From Prochilodus magdalenae (Eukaryota > Chordata > Actinopteri > Characiformes > Prochilodontidae), in contig JAMWET010003518.1 in assembly GCA_024036415.1 (NCBI GenBank), positions 388,357 through 452,356 on the forward strand: a stretch of 64,000 bases of DNA, written 5' to 3'. Each line of letters opens with the position of its first letter. The stretch's first letter is position 1. Below are positions 1 to 9,979 of this stretch, piece by piece. The notes under the pieces are model-generated. The model ran no database searches. It was not told where the DNA came from and saw only the letters and a program-made list of their open reading frames with translations. The position numbers and the translations under genes were made by a program.

Positions 1-943
1 CAGTCCATACTGATTATAGAGCAACTAGCTTACATCAGCCCCGGGATCTAAAGAAGTTACATAACGGCAGTTTGCTCTCTCCATTAGATTGGCATTACGT
101 CTTCCTGTTATCTGCTCTGCCAGCCAGCAGTTTGCTGAAAGCATGCATCACAATGTGTCCCGAGCCGAGCGAAGCATTGATGCGGCTGGTGAAGAGAAAT
201 GCTCTCAGTCACCGCAAAGCTGAAATCAAGCCCACTTTTGGACGGCAGCCAGTGGACGCTTGCTGTTCCCACACAAACAGCACACTAGCCTTTCAGTAAG
301 GCGGTATGTATTGGTTTACGTTTCTCTTGGCTATCCTCAGGCCCTCTGGATGCAGTGAGCGAAATGCTGAAGAATTTAGTGGCGGCTGATAATGGAGAAA
401 AATGACTAGCGCAAACACAAGTAGCATAGCAATCAAATGAAGGGGAGCCGGGGGAATAGGAGCCAAAGCCCCTCCGCTACAGGGGACGCTCCCATGAGAA
501 AATGACGCAGCGCATTCCCTCCTCCAGTCTGGCTGGAGATTCTTGATAAATGTGTCCACCGTGTTCAGCACAGCATTAACCCTCTTTCCCCTCAATTTGA
601 GCCAAATTAGTCAAAATTGCATTGGTGAAACGTGCCAGGAACACTAACCATGCAGCGTTTCCCACGGTTGAGCGCAAGGGTGTGGGTTGGGGGGGTTACT
701 GGTGTGGCTCAGGGTGTGGAGTGTGTTTGTGCATGGGGGAGGTTGATGCAGACGGTGTATCTGGGGTCAGGAGGGCAGTAGTAGTAGCAAGGTGGCAGGT
801 TCTGGCAGCAGTGTGCAGGATTCACGTTGTAAACACCTCTTACTCACTTCACTGCAGTGGAAGTTCAAAACATTTGGTGGGGTGAATGTTACTGTGGTAT
901 CAAGCTGAAAACAGGGGTTCCTTCTTTTTAGCGTTACATCGAA
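1..943. other. Non-coding, nothing recognised
   Basis: I see no gene, repeat or RNA in this stretch. The open frames are short (75 to 100 codons), carry no recognisable domain and lack splice-site context. Around 680-790 the sequence is GT/GGT-rich without being a clean tandem repeat. It is most simply intron or intergenic sequence. Confidence 0.5.
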
Positions 944-992
944 CTTCCAACACTAAACGTGTCATCTGCCAAGACACGTTTAGTGTTGGAAG
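944..992. repeat. Perfect 20-bp stem hairpin with 9-nt loop
   Basis: Positions 944-963 and 973-992 are exact reverse complements of 20 bases, separated by nine unpaired bases (964-972). The stem is GC-mixed and not a simple repeat. As RNA it would form a tight perfect hairpin on either strand. It is shorter than a typical microRNA precursor stem and has no flanking lower stem that I can see, so I describe it only as an inverted repeat. A recent template-switch event during replication could also produce such a structure. Confidence 0.8.
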
Positions 993-1196
993 GCCACAAA
1001 AGCATGGACAGAATACAGACTGACCTTCTGATGTAGTTACTTTTTGTCTATTTCTGTAACAAACAGCGTGTCATGCAGAGTCAGAAACCATCTTTCAGAG
1101 ATCACTGAAGGTTTTTGCCTCACTCCACCTAGTATGGTATATTTGAATCTGAATCTACTGTCCATATGTGCATCTAACAAAAGCCCACTGGTTTAT

Positions 1197-1414
1197 GGTT
1201 GGTGTAGCTCAGCAGCTAACACCACTACCCTCCAGGGAACCACCAGCACCACATGTGGGAGACTAGGGTTCGATTCCCTGTCTAGGTGACTATGCTGTGC
1301 TACACCAATAAGAGTCCTTGGGCAAGACTCCTAACACCACATTGACCTACCTGTAATATGATTACCCTTGTAAGTCGCTCTGGATAAGAGTGTCAGCTAA
1401 ATGCCATAGATGTT
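1197..1414 (+). mobile_element. tRNA-derived SINE, full-length copy 1
   Basis: A short retroposon with a tRNA-like head. It has an A-box-like sequence at about 1203-1213 (tgtagctcagc) and a B box at 1267-1277 (ggttcgattcc), the two internal RNA polymerase III promoter elements. The tRNA-unrelated body and tail end with a motif around 1372-1402 (cgctctggataagag, then gctaaatgcc) that is common in fish SINEs. Two other near-full-length copies lie on the minus strand at 9218-9426 and 40301-40527, and a fragment lies at 9893-9974. It encodes no protein and would depend on a partner LINE to move. Confidence 0.85.
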
Positions 1415-1552
1415 TATCTTACTACTGATACTTACACGCAACATCTGAGATTAGAGATTACCATTTCAATGCTGCTTGAGGCAAGTATGTGATGATATAG
1501 TCATTCCGTTTGGTAGCCTATGGAAGATATATACTTCCATTAAACAGTCAAG

Positions 1553-1583
<31 letters not shown>

Positions 1584-1584
1584 G

Positions 1585-1652
<68 letters not shown>

Positions 1653-1669
1653 AAGATAGATAGATAGAT
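1553..1669. repeat. (GATA)n microsatellite with GACA block
   Basis: About 117 bp of tetranucleotide repeat on the plus strand, mostly GATA with a run of GACA units near 1562-1581 and one interruption near 1652. The length and purity suggest it is polymorphic. Confidence 0.95.
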
Positions 1670-1699
1670 GCATACAGTTCATACATAGAGCTATATTAG

Positions 1700-3290
1700 T
1701 CCAGAAGGAATACATGAGGGGTAACAGGAAGCATTCAGTCCACGAAATGACATTATTGTCCTCGTCCTACACATTGTACTCTCCCGTGTGTCTGTTATAC
1801 AGTTCAGCTGTTAAGTGGACGTAAATAACCCAACTCTGAAAACCCCGGCATTCCTCCCTTTAAAACCTGCGGAGGCCGTGCGGCTTGACCTGCAGGTCGC
1901 TGGTGTCAGTGGCTGGAGGCTGTAGCGTGTGAACAACATGCAGACAGTGTACTGTCTGGGCTGTCTTTGTGACATAAAGACAGCGGTACACACACACACA
2001 CAGATAAACCAGCGGCAGACAGCGTGCCGCAGGGGAGCGGCTATTGTTCAGCCCTTTACAGCAGCTTTGTCATGCTGTCAGCCACAGTTGTTACAGTAGA
2101 AAGGGAAGCGTGTGAGGAGGCCATCAGACGCTGCTGTCACAAATCAGCCCTGAGTGACCTCGCTGCAGGACAGCACTCTCACTTTCACACTCAAAACACA
2201 GCTTCTGCTCCATAGCAGTGTGACTGGCTGACTGACTGACTGCCTGAGGGCTGAGACCCCCCTCACAACACACATAACTACTCATCTGTTAGACTAAGCA
2301 GCGCTCGGAATGTCTTCTTAATTACAGAACCTGATTTGCTGAGGTTTATTCAGTATGTTCAGTAAAACTATACATTGTTCTATAAAGCTTTTGCCAAAAT
2401 GACAAGCATTTCCATACAATCAAAAAGAGAGGGAGTGGGGGAATTGTGTTAGCTCAGTGTAACGCGCTACTACACATTCATGTCAAACAATAGGTAAACA
2501 AACAGCCAACCGACACATCCTCTAGCCCTGCAGATCTAGTCTTTTCCTGATGTCTCATCTGAATGCCTTTGTTTATCTCATTTGTTTATTCATAATCGTC
2601 ATCTGTTTATAAGAACGCCGCTATCTGCTCACAATTAGAGCAGGATGGGTTCCACTTTTGACTCTTGGTTCCTCTTGGGGTTTCTTCCACATTCTTTTAA
2701 GGAGTTTTTCCTGTCGTTGTCGCCCTCGGCTGACTCATTAGGGTTTATTTAAAGCTGCTTCATGACAACATCTGTTCTAGCCTTATACAACAGAACACTG
2801 AGCTGAAGCGAAACTCGCAAGATGGAAAGCATGCACACTGTTTTATTCTGACATACAAGTACAAGTACCTACTGAGGATGAGCACCAAATCCTCGTTTCC
2901 AAGCTAGAGTACATGCAGCCCTGTCGAAATGTGCTCACTCATTTCTCACACAGTCTATAACAGCACTGCAGATACTCCATCATCACTGAACGGAGGGAGA
3001 GAGCCTCATTCGCTGTACCTCTCTGCGCCTCCGATCCTGCACTTTGGACTAAAACAATCAACACAGTTCTCCGTGCCCCGGCGTCTCTCTCTCTCTCTCA
3101 CATGCAAAATACACAGCCTCTCCTCTCCTCTCCATTACACATACACCATCTGAGAGCACTTACACACCAGCCTTCTGTTTCTTTACAAAGAACAAGCGAG
3201 GTCTAAGCTGCTGCTGTACTTCCCAGCAAAAAAGGGTTAAGGATTCCATGCATATCTGAAAAGAGACAGATTTCACCGCACCCCTCTGCT
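1700..3290. other. Non-coding; short tandem GACT run only
   Basis: I see no gene here. Small items are a short CA run at about 1988-2002, a GACT-like tandem run at 2219-2244, and CT-rich stretches at 3085-3130. Open frames of 60 to 75 codons lack any recognisable domain. Confidence 0.5.
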
Positions 3291-3293
3291 TAC

Positions 3294-3314
3294 CTGATAC
3301 ACAGCTGTGGCCAT
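3294..3314 (-). CDS. Candidate alternative first coding exon (7 codons, partial)
   Basis: On the minus strand an ATG at 3314-3312 opens a seven-codon frame (MATAVYQ) that runs into a CAG|GTAAGC splice donor at 3294/3293. The start has A at -3 and G at +4, a good vertebrate context. The exon would extend 5' to roughly 3450. Beyond that the minus strand is GA-rich (3600-3770), as some fish promoters are. No acceptor is obvious at the exon's 5' side, which suits a first exon. Gene identity is not visible from seven residues. The minus-strand C1-domain exon at 28593-28630 lies upstream, so this could be an internal promoter of the same gene. Tensin genes are known to use such alternative starts, but linking the two is inference. 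It may also be a chance donor. Confidence 0.3.
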
Positions 3315-3599
3315 CCTTCTTCTCTGGGATGCGCTTAAATACGGGTTTATGTTTGCGGGATCCTGCTCTACTGCCACATTCTCCTCCAGGCAAAGATAGC
3401 GGCAGCCTTCACCGCTCGCTGACTCTGACACAAGCCACACACCTCGCAGAGAGAGAGAGGAAGGTAATCCAGCTAGAGGAGGGAGGCGTGCGTCTCTATC
3501 TGTCTCTGACTAAGAGTTGTCCAGATTTCCTTTCACCTTAACAGCAAAGAAAAGGTTCTAATACATATATACACATTCAACTACATACAAATCTGGAAA

Positions 3600-3726
3600 G
3601 TCTGCCTGCAGGCTCTTTTCCTCACTCTATATTCCACCCTCCCTCTCCCACTCTCTCTCTCACACACACTTTCTCCCTCTCGCGCTCCTACGCTCTGTCT
3701 CTGTGTTCCTTACACTCCCACTTTTG

Positions 3727-3761
<35 letters not shown>

Positions 3762-3770
3762 CCCCCCCTC
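3600..3770. repeat. CT-rich tract with (CT)n microsatellite
   Basis: A pyrimidine-rich stretch on the plus strand, with a clean CT run at about 3727-3759 followed by a short C run. Read on the minus strand it is a GA-rich region about 300 bp upstream of the candidate first exon at 3294-3314, so it could be part of a promoter. It could equally be a simple repeat. Confidence 0.75.
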
Positions 3771-4016
3771 TCATCTATGTGCGCAAAGTAGAGAGGAAAA
3801 AAAATGAAGGGGACCAAAAGCATACAGCTAAAATTCCAGAGAAAGAGTGTGGGCTGGACTTGAGTTTGACAGACCACCCCGCCTTCCCCCACACCCCTTT
3901 CACCCTCCTCCTCCTTCGTCTTCTCCTCGCCCTCCTCTACTCTGGGTGTTATCAAGTTCTCAGCTTACAGGTTAAACATGAGTTGACAAGCTCACAACTC
4001 ATTCCGCGCGGGCTCT

Positions 4017-4350
4017 GTGGCAGCGGCTTGTGGAGCACAGAGACATCAGGGCTGATTTCTGCAACACTATCGTTTCTCCAGAGCCACAGACATATCAAAC
4101 AAAGCCAGCATAATCCCCTTAAACATGAGTCTCAATGTGCTTCATCAACAAAGACGTACTTGTCGTCCCGAGTTTGCTTATGTAGTTCCGCGCCACCACG
4201 ACAATGCAGCTCATTAGTAATGCTGTGGATCGGAGGAGCGCACAGACATCAGAGCTCGTTTCTGTAACTGTATCACTCCTCCAGAGCTGTAAAGAGGCAA
4301 ACCACTGTAATCCCCAATTATAGTGCCTTGTAGTCTACGAAACAAGACAT
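4017..4350. repeat. Diverged local duplication, about 130-bp units
   Basis: Two related segments sit about 200 bp apart. The first (about 4017-4145) and second (about 4221-4350) share blocks such as gcacagagacatcag / gcacagacatcag, the words tttctg and ctccagag, and a later taatcccc. Identity is moderate and broken by small gaps. They look like an old tandem duplication or two members of one dispersed repeat. No coding potential is visible. Confidence 0.5.
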
Positions 4351-4421
4351 GCACCCATCCGGAGCTACTTCTGTAGTTTTTCACTGGAGCTAGTTAGTGG
4401 AATATACGGAGAGGATCATTA

Positions 4422-4627
4422 CTGTCCAAAAGAAAAATATGTACCTTCATTTTTTGTCAATTTTACCTTTTATGCATCTGTTGAGCTGTTTACACTGTGT
4501 GGCCCTTGATGAATGGACCACAAAAGTCTGGTTCCATTAACATACATTAAAACCAGATTAGCTCTTTGCCCTCTCCTGTAAAGTTACCATTTAAGAGATA
4601 GTTGTTTTCCTTTGGACAGCGACGGTA
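4422..4627. mobile_element. MITE-like inverted-repeat element, copy 1
   Basis: A roughly 200-bp non-coding element bounded by inverted ends: ctgtccaaaagaaaaat at the left, and a right end whose reverse complement reads ctgtccaaaggaaaac. The middle contains ggaccacaaaagtctggttcc and cctctcctgtaaagtt, which recur at 19075-19314 and, in part, at 26738-26886 and 27000-27149. With no open frame and several dispersed copies, it behaves like a miniature inverted-repeat transposable element. I cannot name the family or see a clear target-site duplication. Confidence 0.6.
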
Positions 4628-4629
4628 TG

Positions 4630-4641
4630 CACGTGACGTCA
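4630..4641. promoter_or_regulatory. Overlapping CACGTG and TGACGTCA palindromes
   Basis: An E-box palindrome (CACGTG, 4630-4635) overlaps a full CRE palindrome (TGACGTCA, 4634-4641), the consensus for CREB/ATF factors. A second full TGACGTCA lies at 6016-6023. No transcription start is recognisable nearby, and the first site directly abuts the end of a MITE-like element, so function is unproven. Confidence 0.3.
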
Positions 4642-6035
4642 CGGTTGGTGGGAGTCAGTGCGGTTATGCCCACTGAGTGGGAGAAAGACTAACTGGGTGG
4701 CAGTTGAATGTTGCTGAAAAATGCCAAAACAGCTAATAAGAGAAAGAGCTGCTATACAAATAGATTCAGCGAAAATTCAGAGCATGTTTTATAGACTGCT
4801 GAAAGAAAAGCCAATGGATCACATGAGGCTGAATTCTACTGGCCAATTTTTTGGTTCAATTGCTACATTTTCCCAGTCCGCCTTAAATGCTGCAGCAGTT
4901 GTTATTATAATGCCTTAGGCTTTTGCCAGAATTTGTGGAAAGCACATCTATGACGATGAGATGAGCCTTGTGCACTCCAAAGAAAGGAGTTTGAGTCAAA
5001 ATGAACCCCGGTATTCTTACAATGCCATCAGACTACACAATATTTTTGCCTTTCACAATGTTCCCTATGCCAGATTAGGCAATCATAGCCCTGGCTGGGT
5101 GACCGGGAACACTACACATATGACGCAGACCAATTGTTGTTCATGTTCTTGCACATGTTCATATTGCATCGAGGAGGAGGGTCAAGGCGCTGTCAATCAC
5201 GGCTACAGAAGAGCTGTGTGTGAGGCTGGTGGTGGTTTTGTGTTACAAACAGAACGAAAAAAAGCATTATAACAGTCAGTTCATGGGTGTCACGAAGAGG
5301 ACAGTGTGTGCAGCCTATCCTTCTACAAGAACCTGAGGTAACAAATGTGCTAAGTTGACAAGAACAGTGTTCATTTCCCAGAAGTGGTTTGAATTGCACT
5401 TGTAGTAATCTACTATTTCATAGCCGCTGTGATTAGGTCTTAGCCTTTAGCAGTTTGGTAATGTGCTTGTGGTTCTTCTTCATACTGTAGCACTGTTACA
5501 GTCTGAGCGGATGTTGTTGTGATATATGTGATCTGTAGCTCATTGTCCCACCTGACAGCTGCAGCAGCAGCACTCGTCTTTCCCACTGCTATGTTTACAT
5601 ATATGTGCCAGACGGCGTTCCATGCTCCAACAGGAACACATCATAGGATATGTCAAACTACACGGAAGAATACAAAGAAATCGGTACATGCTAGACTTTT
5701 GGTCACTGTTCTTTGATTATGTCACTGTTCATGGACAGATCATATTTCATGGAAAAGTAATGTTTGCTATGGAAAATTCCCAGATTTGGAAGTTATACTG
5801 GAAAATCTCAAAGATCAAGATGACCACAAGAATTTATATCTTACTGTTTAGTCCAACTACCTTTAATTCAAGCAGGTAACTTGTTTTCTTTTCTTTTTTT
5901 TTTTCTTTTTTTTCTTTGTCTTTCTTTGTTTCATTTAGGCGTTTCCACTAATAAATGCAGCTTTGTTTTGTTTAGCAACTCGCTCGGTCTGAGGGGGTGT
6001 ACTCCAGCAGGAAAGTGACGTCAGTCCATGACCTC
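4642..6035. other. Unassigned; T-rich tract at 5881-5932
   Basis: I recognise no gene. Short plus-strand frames (65 codons at 4721-4918, 85 codons at 5622-5879) have no domain I can name. A T-rich tract with scattered C lies at about 5881-5932. The stretch lies between two TGACGTCA sites and could be the remains of one larger inserted element, but I see no matching termini. Confidence 0.35.
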
Positions 6036-9000
6036 TATAACCAACAGTGCATAACCTCTATAGCCACCCATCATGGACTTGGCTTAAATATCACTGGGTT
6101 GTTAAGTTTTATCAAATAGGCTTGTTTTGTGGTTTTTGGACTCTGGATGACATGCTGTTACCTATAAAAATACAAAAGACTTTCAGATATCATGATTATT
6201 CCTGATATGATTCTTGATTATATCCAAATAATAATACTAATTAAGTCTGTTTGAAACTAGCAACTCAAAGCAGCCTTCGGCAAGTGTTATGATGCAGTCA
6301 TGCAGTTTACACGAGGCTAACCTGGTGTCTGTAAGCCTGTTTCAGCAGACTACTTCATTAGTCTTGTAGTTCCAAAACAAAACTAAAGAAGTGGCCTTCA
6401 GACACCAAGCATCCCTTGGTGCAGGAAAAGAAAGCAGCAGCTACCTCAGCAGCTACAACATGCGATCAGATCTCAGTACTGGCTACCGGTCTAATCTCGT
6501 TTCTGCATCAGTCCAGTGAGTACACAGAAGAAGAAACATGACTGAGGTTGTAAATTCTGCTAATATTAACCACAGCCTAACAACCGCTCGCTGATGGAGA
6601 GATGAGGGGCGAAAAGTACAGCGCTGTTGATTCAGCCCCAAATGTAAAATTGTTTTAGATTTTATGGTTATTATGTCTAGACAACATAATATCAAATGCA
6701 ATTACCAGCTAATTTTGAGCACAGCAAAGACATAAGCTCTCGTATTTCACCCGCGGGTCGTAAAACCGGAAAGTAGCACATTCATCTGAATTTACTCTTA
6801 GGCTGTCAGTCATGACACATACAGAACAGCCACAACCGAGAGGCAGTTTATCTTTAACCGCTAAATTATGCGGCAATAGTTTCTCATGAAAAGAGAATAA
6901 CAGCCCACAAAACCTACCAATTTAATCCTTATATAAGCTGATAGCAGATAGCGTATTCACAGAGTGGTGTAGCACAGCTATTAGCAGTGCTGCTGCAGGT
7001 CTCCGAGTGCACTGTCTGCCCCTGTAGAATGGAATTAGGAGTTCATATTGAGCTGTGGGGGCTCTTTGAAGAGCCTGGGCTTGCAACACAACACAATGGC
7101 CTTTCTGTTGAGTTCTTTCTGAGGGGTCTGTTCAGATTACACACACTTCTCCCTCGCATGTATATGCCCAGCTTTCTATGACATGCGAGGTCCCTCCTTC
7201 AGAATAAAGCGAGGAGCTATGACGGAGTTTGCGGTCTGTTTCGTGATCAGTCACTTGTTGCCCTGGCCTCCTTGTGCATCCTGATTAAACTCCTTACACT
7301 GACTTCTAGCACCCCCCTATGTCTTTCAGGGTAATGGCCTCTAGTCTGAGGGGACAAAGTCAGGCATGTTAAACTCAGTGACGACCTTGTTTGCACGTGT
7401 AAAGCATCAGTGTGGACATGTCGGATATAGAAAGGCAGGCATGCATGCAGGCGTTACTGTTACAATTGAGGTAGACGTACCTCACAATTGGATTTCAATA
7501 GGTAAACACAAGCTGCGCAACAAGACCCTCTGGTCGGGGTTCTAATTTGATGTTGCAGGAACGATGGCAGGCTACCAGACAAGTACGACATGCATCAGAT
7601 GTGTATCCTAGGGAACTAATGGAGGGTAACAATAGTGTAGCAACATGAAAAGAACATTATGTTCTATCCAGCGGCCCCTAGGTTCCCTCAAACCCACGCA
7701 GCTGGTTTGCTATTCATTTGCTTTACATGCACCATCTAATCATCAATTGTAATAGTAGGTATGTGAAAGCACTACTTAAACCTGCACTCAAGGAAAACAC
7801 CTTCGCAAATGGAAAAAACACGAGCCGCTTTGTTTGCCAATATCAAAATAATTACATGGAGGACATCAGCTTCAAAGAGAGATGTCTGCTGAGAGTGTCC
7901 CTGCAGTTGTGCCAACCAGATGTTTATATGGTACAAGATGTTGTATCCAGTATTAATGACAAGCCTGATGAAAGGATTGGGAAAAAGAGGAGCGGAGAAG
8001 AAGCAAGCGTAACAGCTATCCATCGCCTCTATCCAAGAATGGAAAAGAGACATCAGCGCATTAACGAAGAGGTCAAACTTAGCACAGTTTAGACCTTTTG
8101 TTCTGAAAACTTATTTTGTCCCTATTTGGTGGTGAAAGCCGTGCATGCTCTCCTACATGAGGAAGTGTTCTCCTGCAAGGTGCTGGCGTGTTATAGGTCT
8201 GACATATTTCCTGCGTCCTGGCTTTTATTATCTTTTATGATCCCCGAGGTGCTGCCTGTAATAAGCGCTGCTACGGCCTTAACTGAAGTGTGGAAGGAAA
8301 AACAAATACCAGGCTTAGCATGGCACAGTGAGTGCACAGCCAAGGACAAGCCAAAAAAACAGCCGTCTTTCACATCTCTCTTCTGAACAGGGACAAGCCC
8401 CACAAACATCCAACTATACTTCTGTTAGAAAGTTCAGTAACACTTTCTATGAATCAGGTATATATGATACATTACAAGTGCATTCTGTCAGATTCCTCTC
8501 ATTAACACTATTGGTGAAATCGGTTTCGTTAAGTTGGTTTCATTGAAAGGTCTTCAGTATCTTGAAAATGAAAAGGGCTTTTGTCCACATAAGGGCACAT
8601 AACATCTAATAAACACTTAAAAGCCTTAAAGTGATGTTATTGGTCAGCTCTATGAATGAATGTATTAGGCTTTATGACAGGGGTCTCAACAATAATGTTA
8701 CATGCATCTTCACATATTATATCTCCTCGTGCTATAAAACCTCGTAATGCCATATTATACCAGTTTGTGCGTGTGATTATGAACGTTTATGTACAGTGGT
8801 ACAGTTACAAAGGCTTATGTCAAGCGTTATTAAGCATTGTGAATGCTTTTAAACAATGGCTCCAAATGTTTTTGTAGTGTAACTCCAAAAAATGACAATG
8901 TACAAAGAAATATTGGGCTAAATGTGAGAGGAAACTAGTGAAACTAACACCTCCTGAAGGCAAAGTTCAAAGTAAGCAGCGATAATTTACTTGTCAACAT

Positions 9001-9217
9001 TGTCCAACAGAGGACAGGCCTGACGTTAGCTCATAGATGTATTAGATGTTAGCATGAATGAAAAGTCCCTGAAAAACTCAGTAAAGCATGTAGATGTGGG
9101 TTCCATTCTAAAAAAAATCCCCTCTGGTAAAGAAAAGCAATTCTATTAAAGCAGACTACACTTTGGATTTAGAAGATGGCCTCATAATACAAGCTGACAT
9201 TTCTTTGTTGTTATTCA
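6036..9217. other. Non-coding, nothing recognised
   Basis: About 3.2 kb with no recognisable gene, RNA or tandem array. Open frames reach 124 codons (7718-8092, plus strand) but show no domain, and their termini do not match splice signals. A GC-balanced block at about 7200-7320 has the look of unique, possibly constrained sequence, but this cannot be judged without alignment. Confidence 0.45.
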
Positions 9218-9426
9218 CATTTACAGCATTTAGCTGACGCTCTTATCCAAAGCGACCTACAAGGTTAATCATATTACAGGTGGGCCAATGTCGTGTTAGG
9301 AGTCTTGCCCAAGGACTCTTATTGGGTTAGCACAGCATAGTCACCCAGACCAGGATTCGAACCCCAGTCTCCCACATGGCTGGGAGGCTGGCTCCCTGTG
9401 TTATCCACTGAGCTACACCAACCACA
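9218..9426 (-). mobile_element. tRNA-derived SINE, full-length copy 2
   Basis: The same family as 1197-1414, in reverse orientation. Reading the minus strand, the tRNA-like head starts near 9426 with tggttggtgtagctcag, the B box is at 9363-9353 (ggttcgaatcc), and the tail with cgctttggataagag lies near 9260-9240. It ends at about 9218 in an atttaca-type motif. Differences from copy 1 are scattered substitutions and small indels, so the copies are not recent. Confidence 0.85.
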
Positions 9427-9892
9427 TTTATTATTTATTATTATTAGTAAGGGTTTGTGGCTGCACTTGGTCTTTGCTGTCCAAATTTGCTCTAATACAC
9501 TGAGAGTAAATGTGATGTGGAAAGAACTGAGAGTTGTTTCAGGAAAAGACATCTGAGCTAATAGATAGTACCACAGACCTTAAAAAATCACAAACTAGAA
9601 CAGTGGATTTTGATCATATGATTTTACCCTCATGATGGATAAATGGTTATAATCAGAGATGATGGGAGGAAGCTGACAGCCATAAGAAACAAAAAGAGTT
9701 ACGAAGGAAATTGAGAGTCATGAGAGACAGCTAGAAGACTACAACAGTGGTGAGCAGCGTGATGATAGTACTTGTGGCACAAGCCCTGCCTCCCCATCAT
9801 CACCCTGCTCTGCCTTTCACCTACAGGGATCAAAAGTCAGATGTAGTATTGTGGTTTTGCTGCAGAACAGGAAGTGCGGCTCAGCAAGACTA

Positions 9893-9974
9893 CCTGGTGT
9901 GGTGCAATGGATAACACCAATGATTAATCTTGTAAGCCACTCTGGATAAAAGCTTCATCTAAATGTTGTGAATG
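9893..9974 (+). mobile_element. Truncated SINE fragment
   Basis: About 80 bp matching the head edge and tail of the SINE family at 1197-1414, with the middle deleted. It keeps cctggtgtggtgcaatgg at the 5' side and a diverged tail (cttgtaagccactctggataaaag) at the 3' side. The B box is missing, so it cannot be transcribed as a unit. Confidence 0.55.
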
Positions 9975-9979
9975 TAAGA

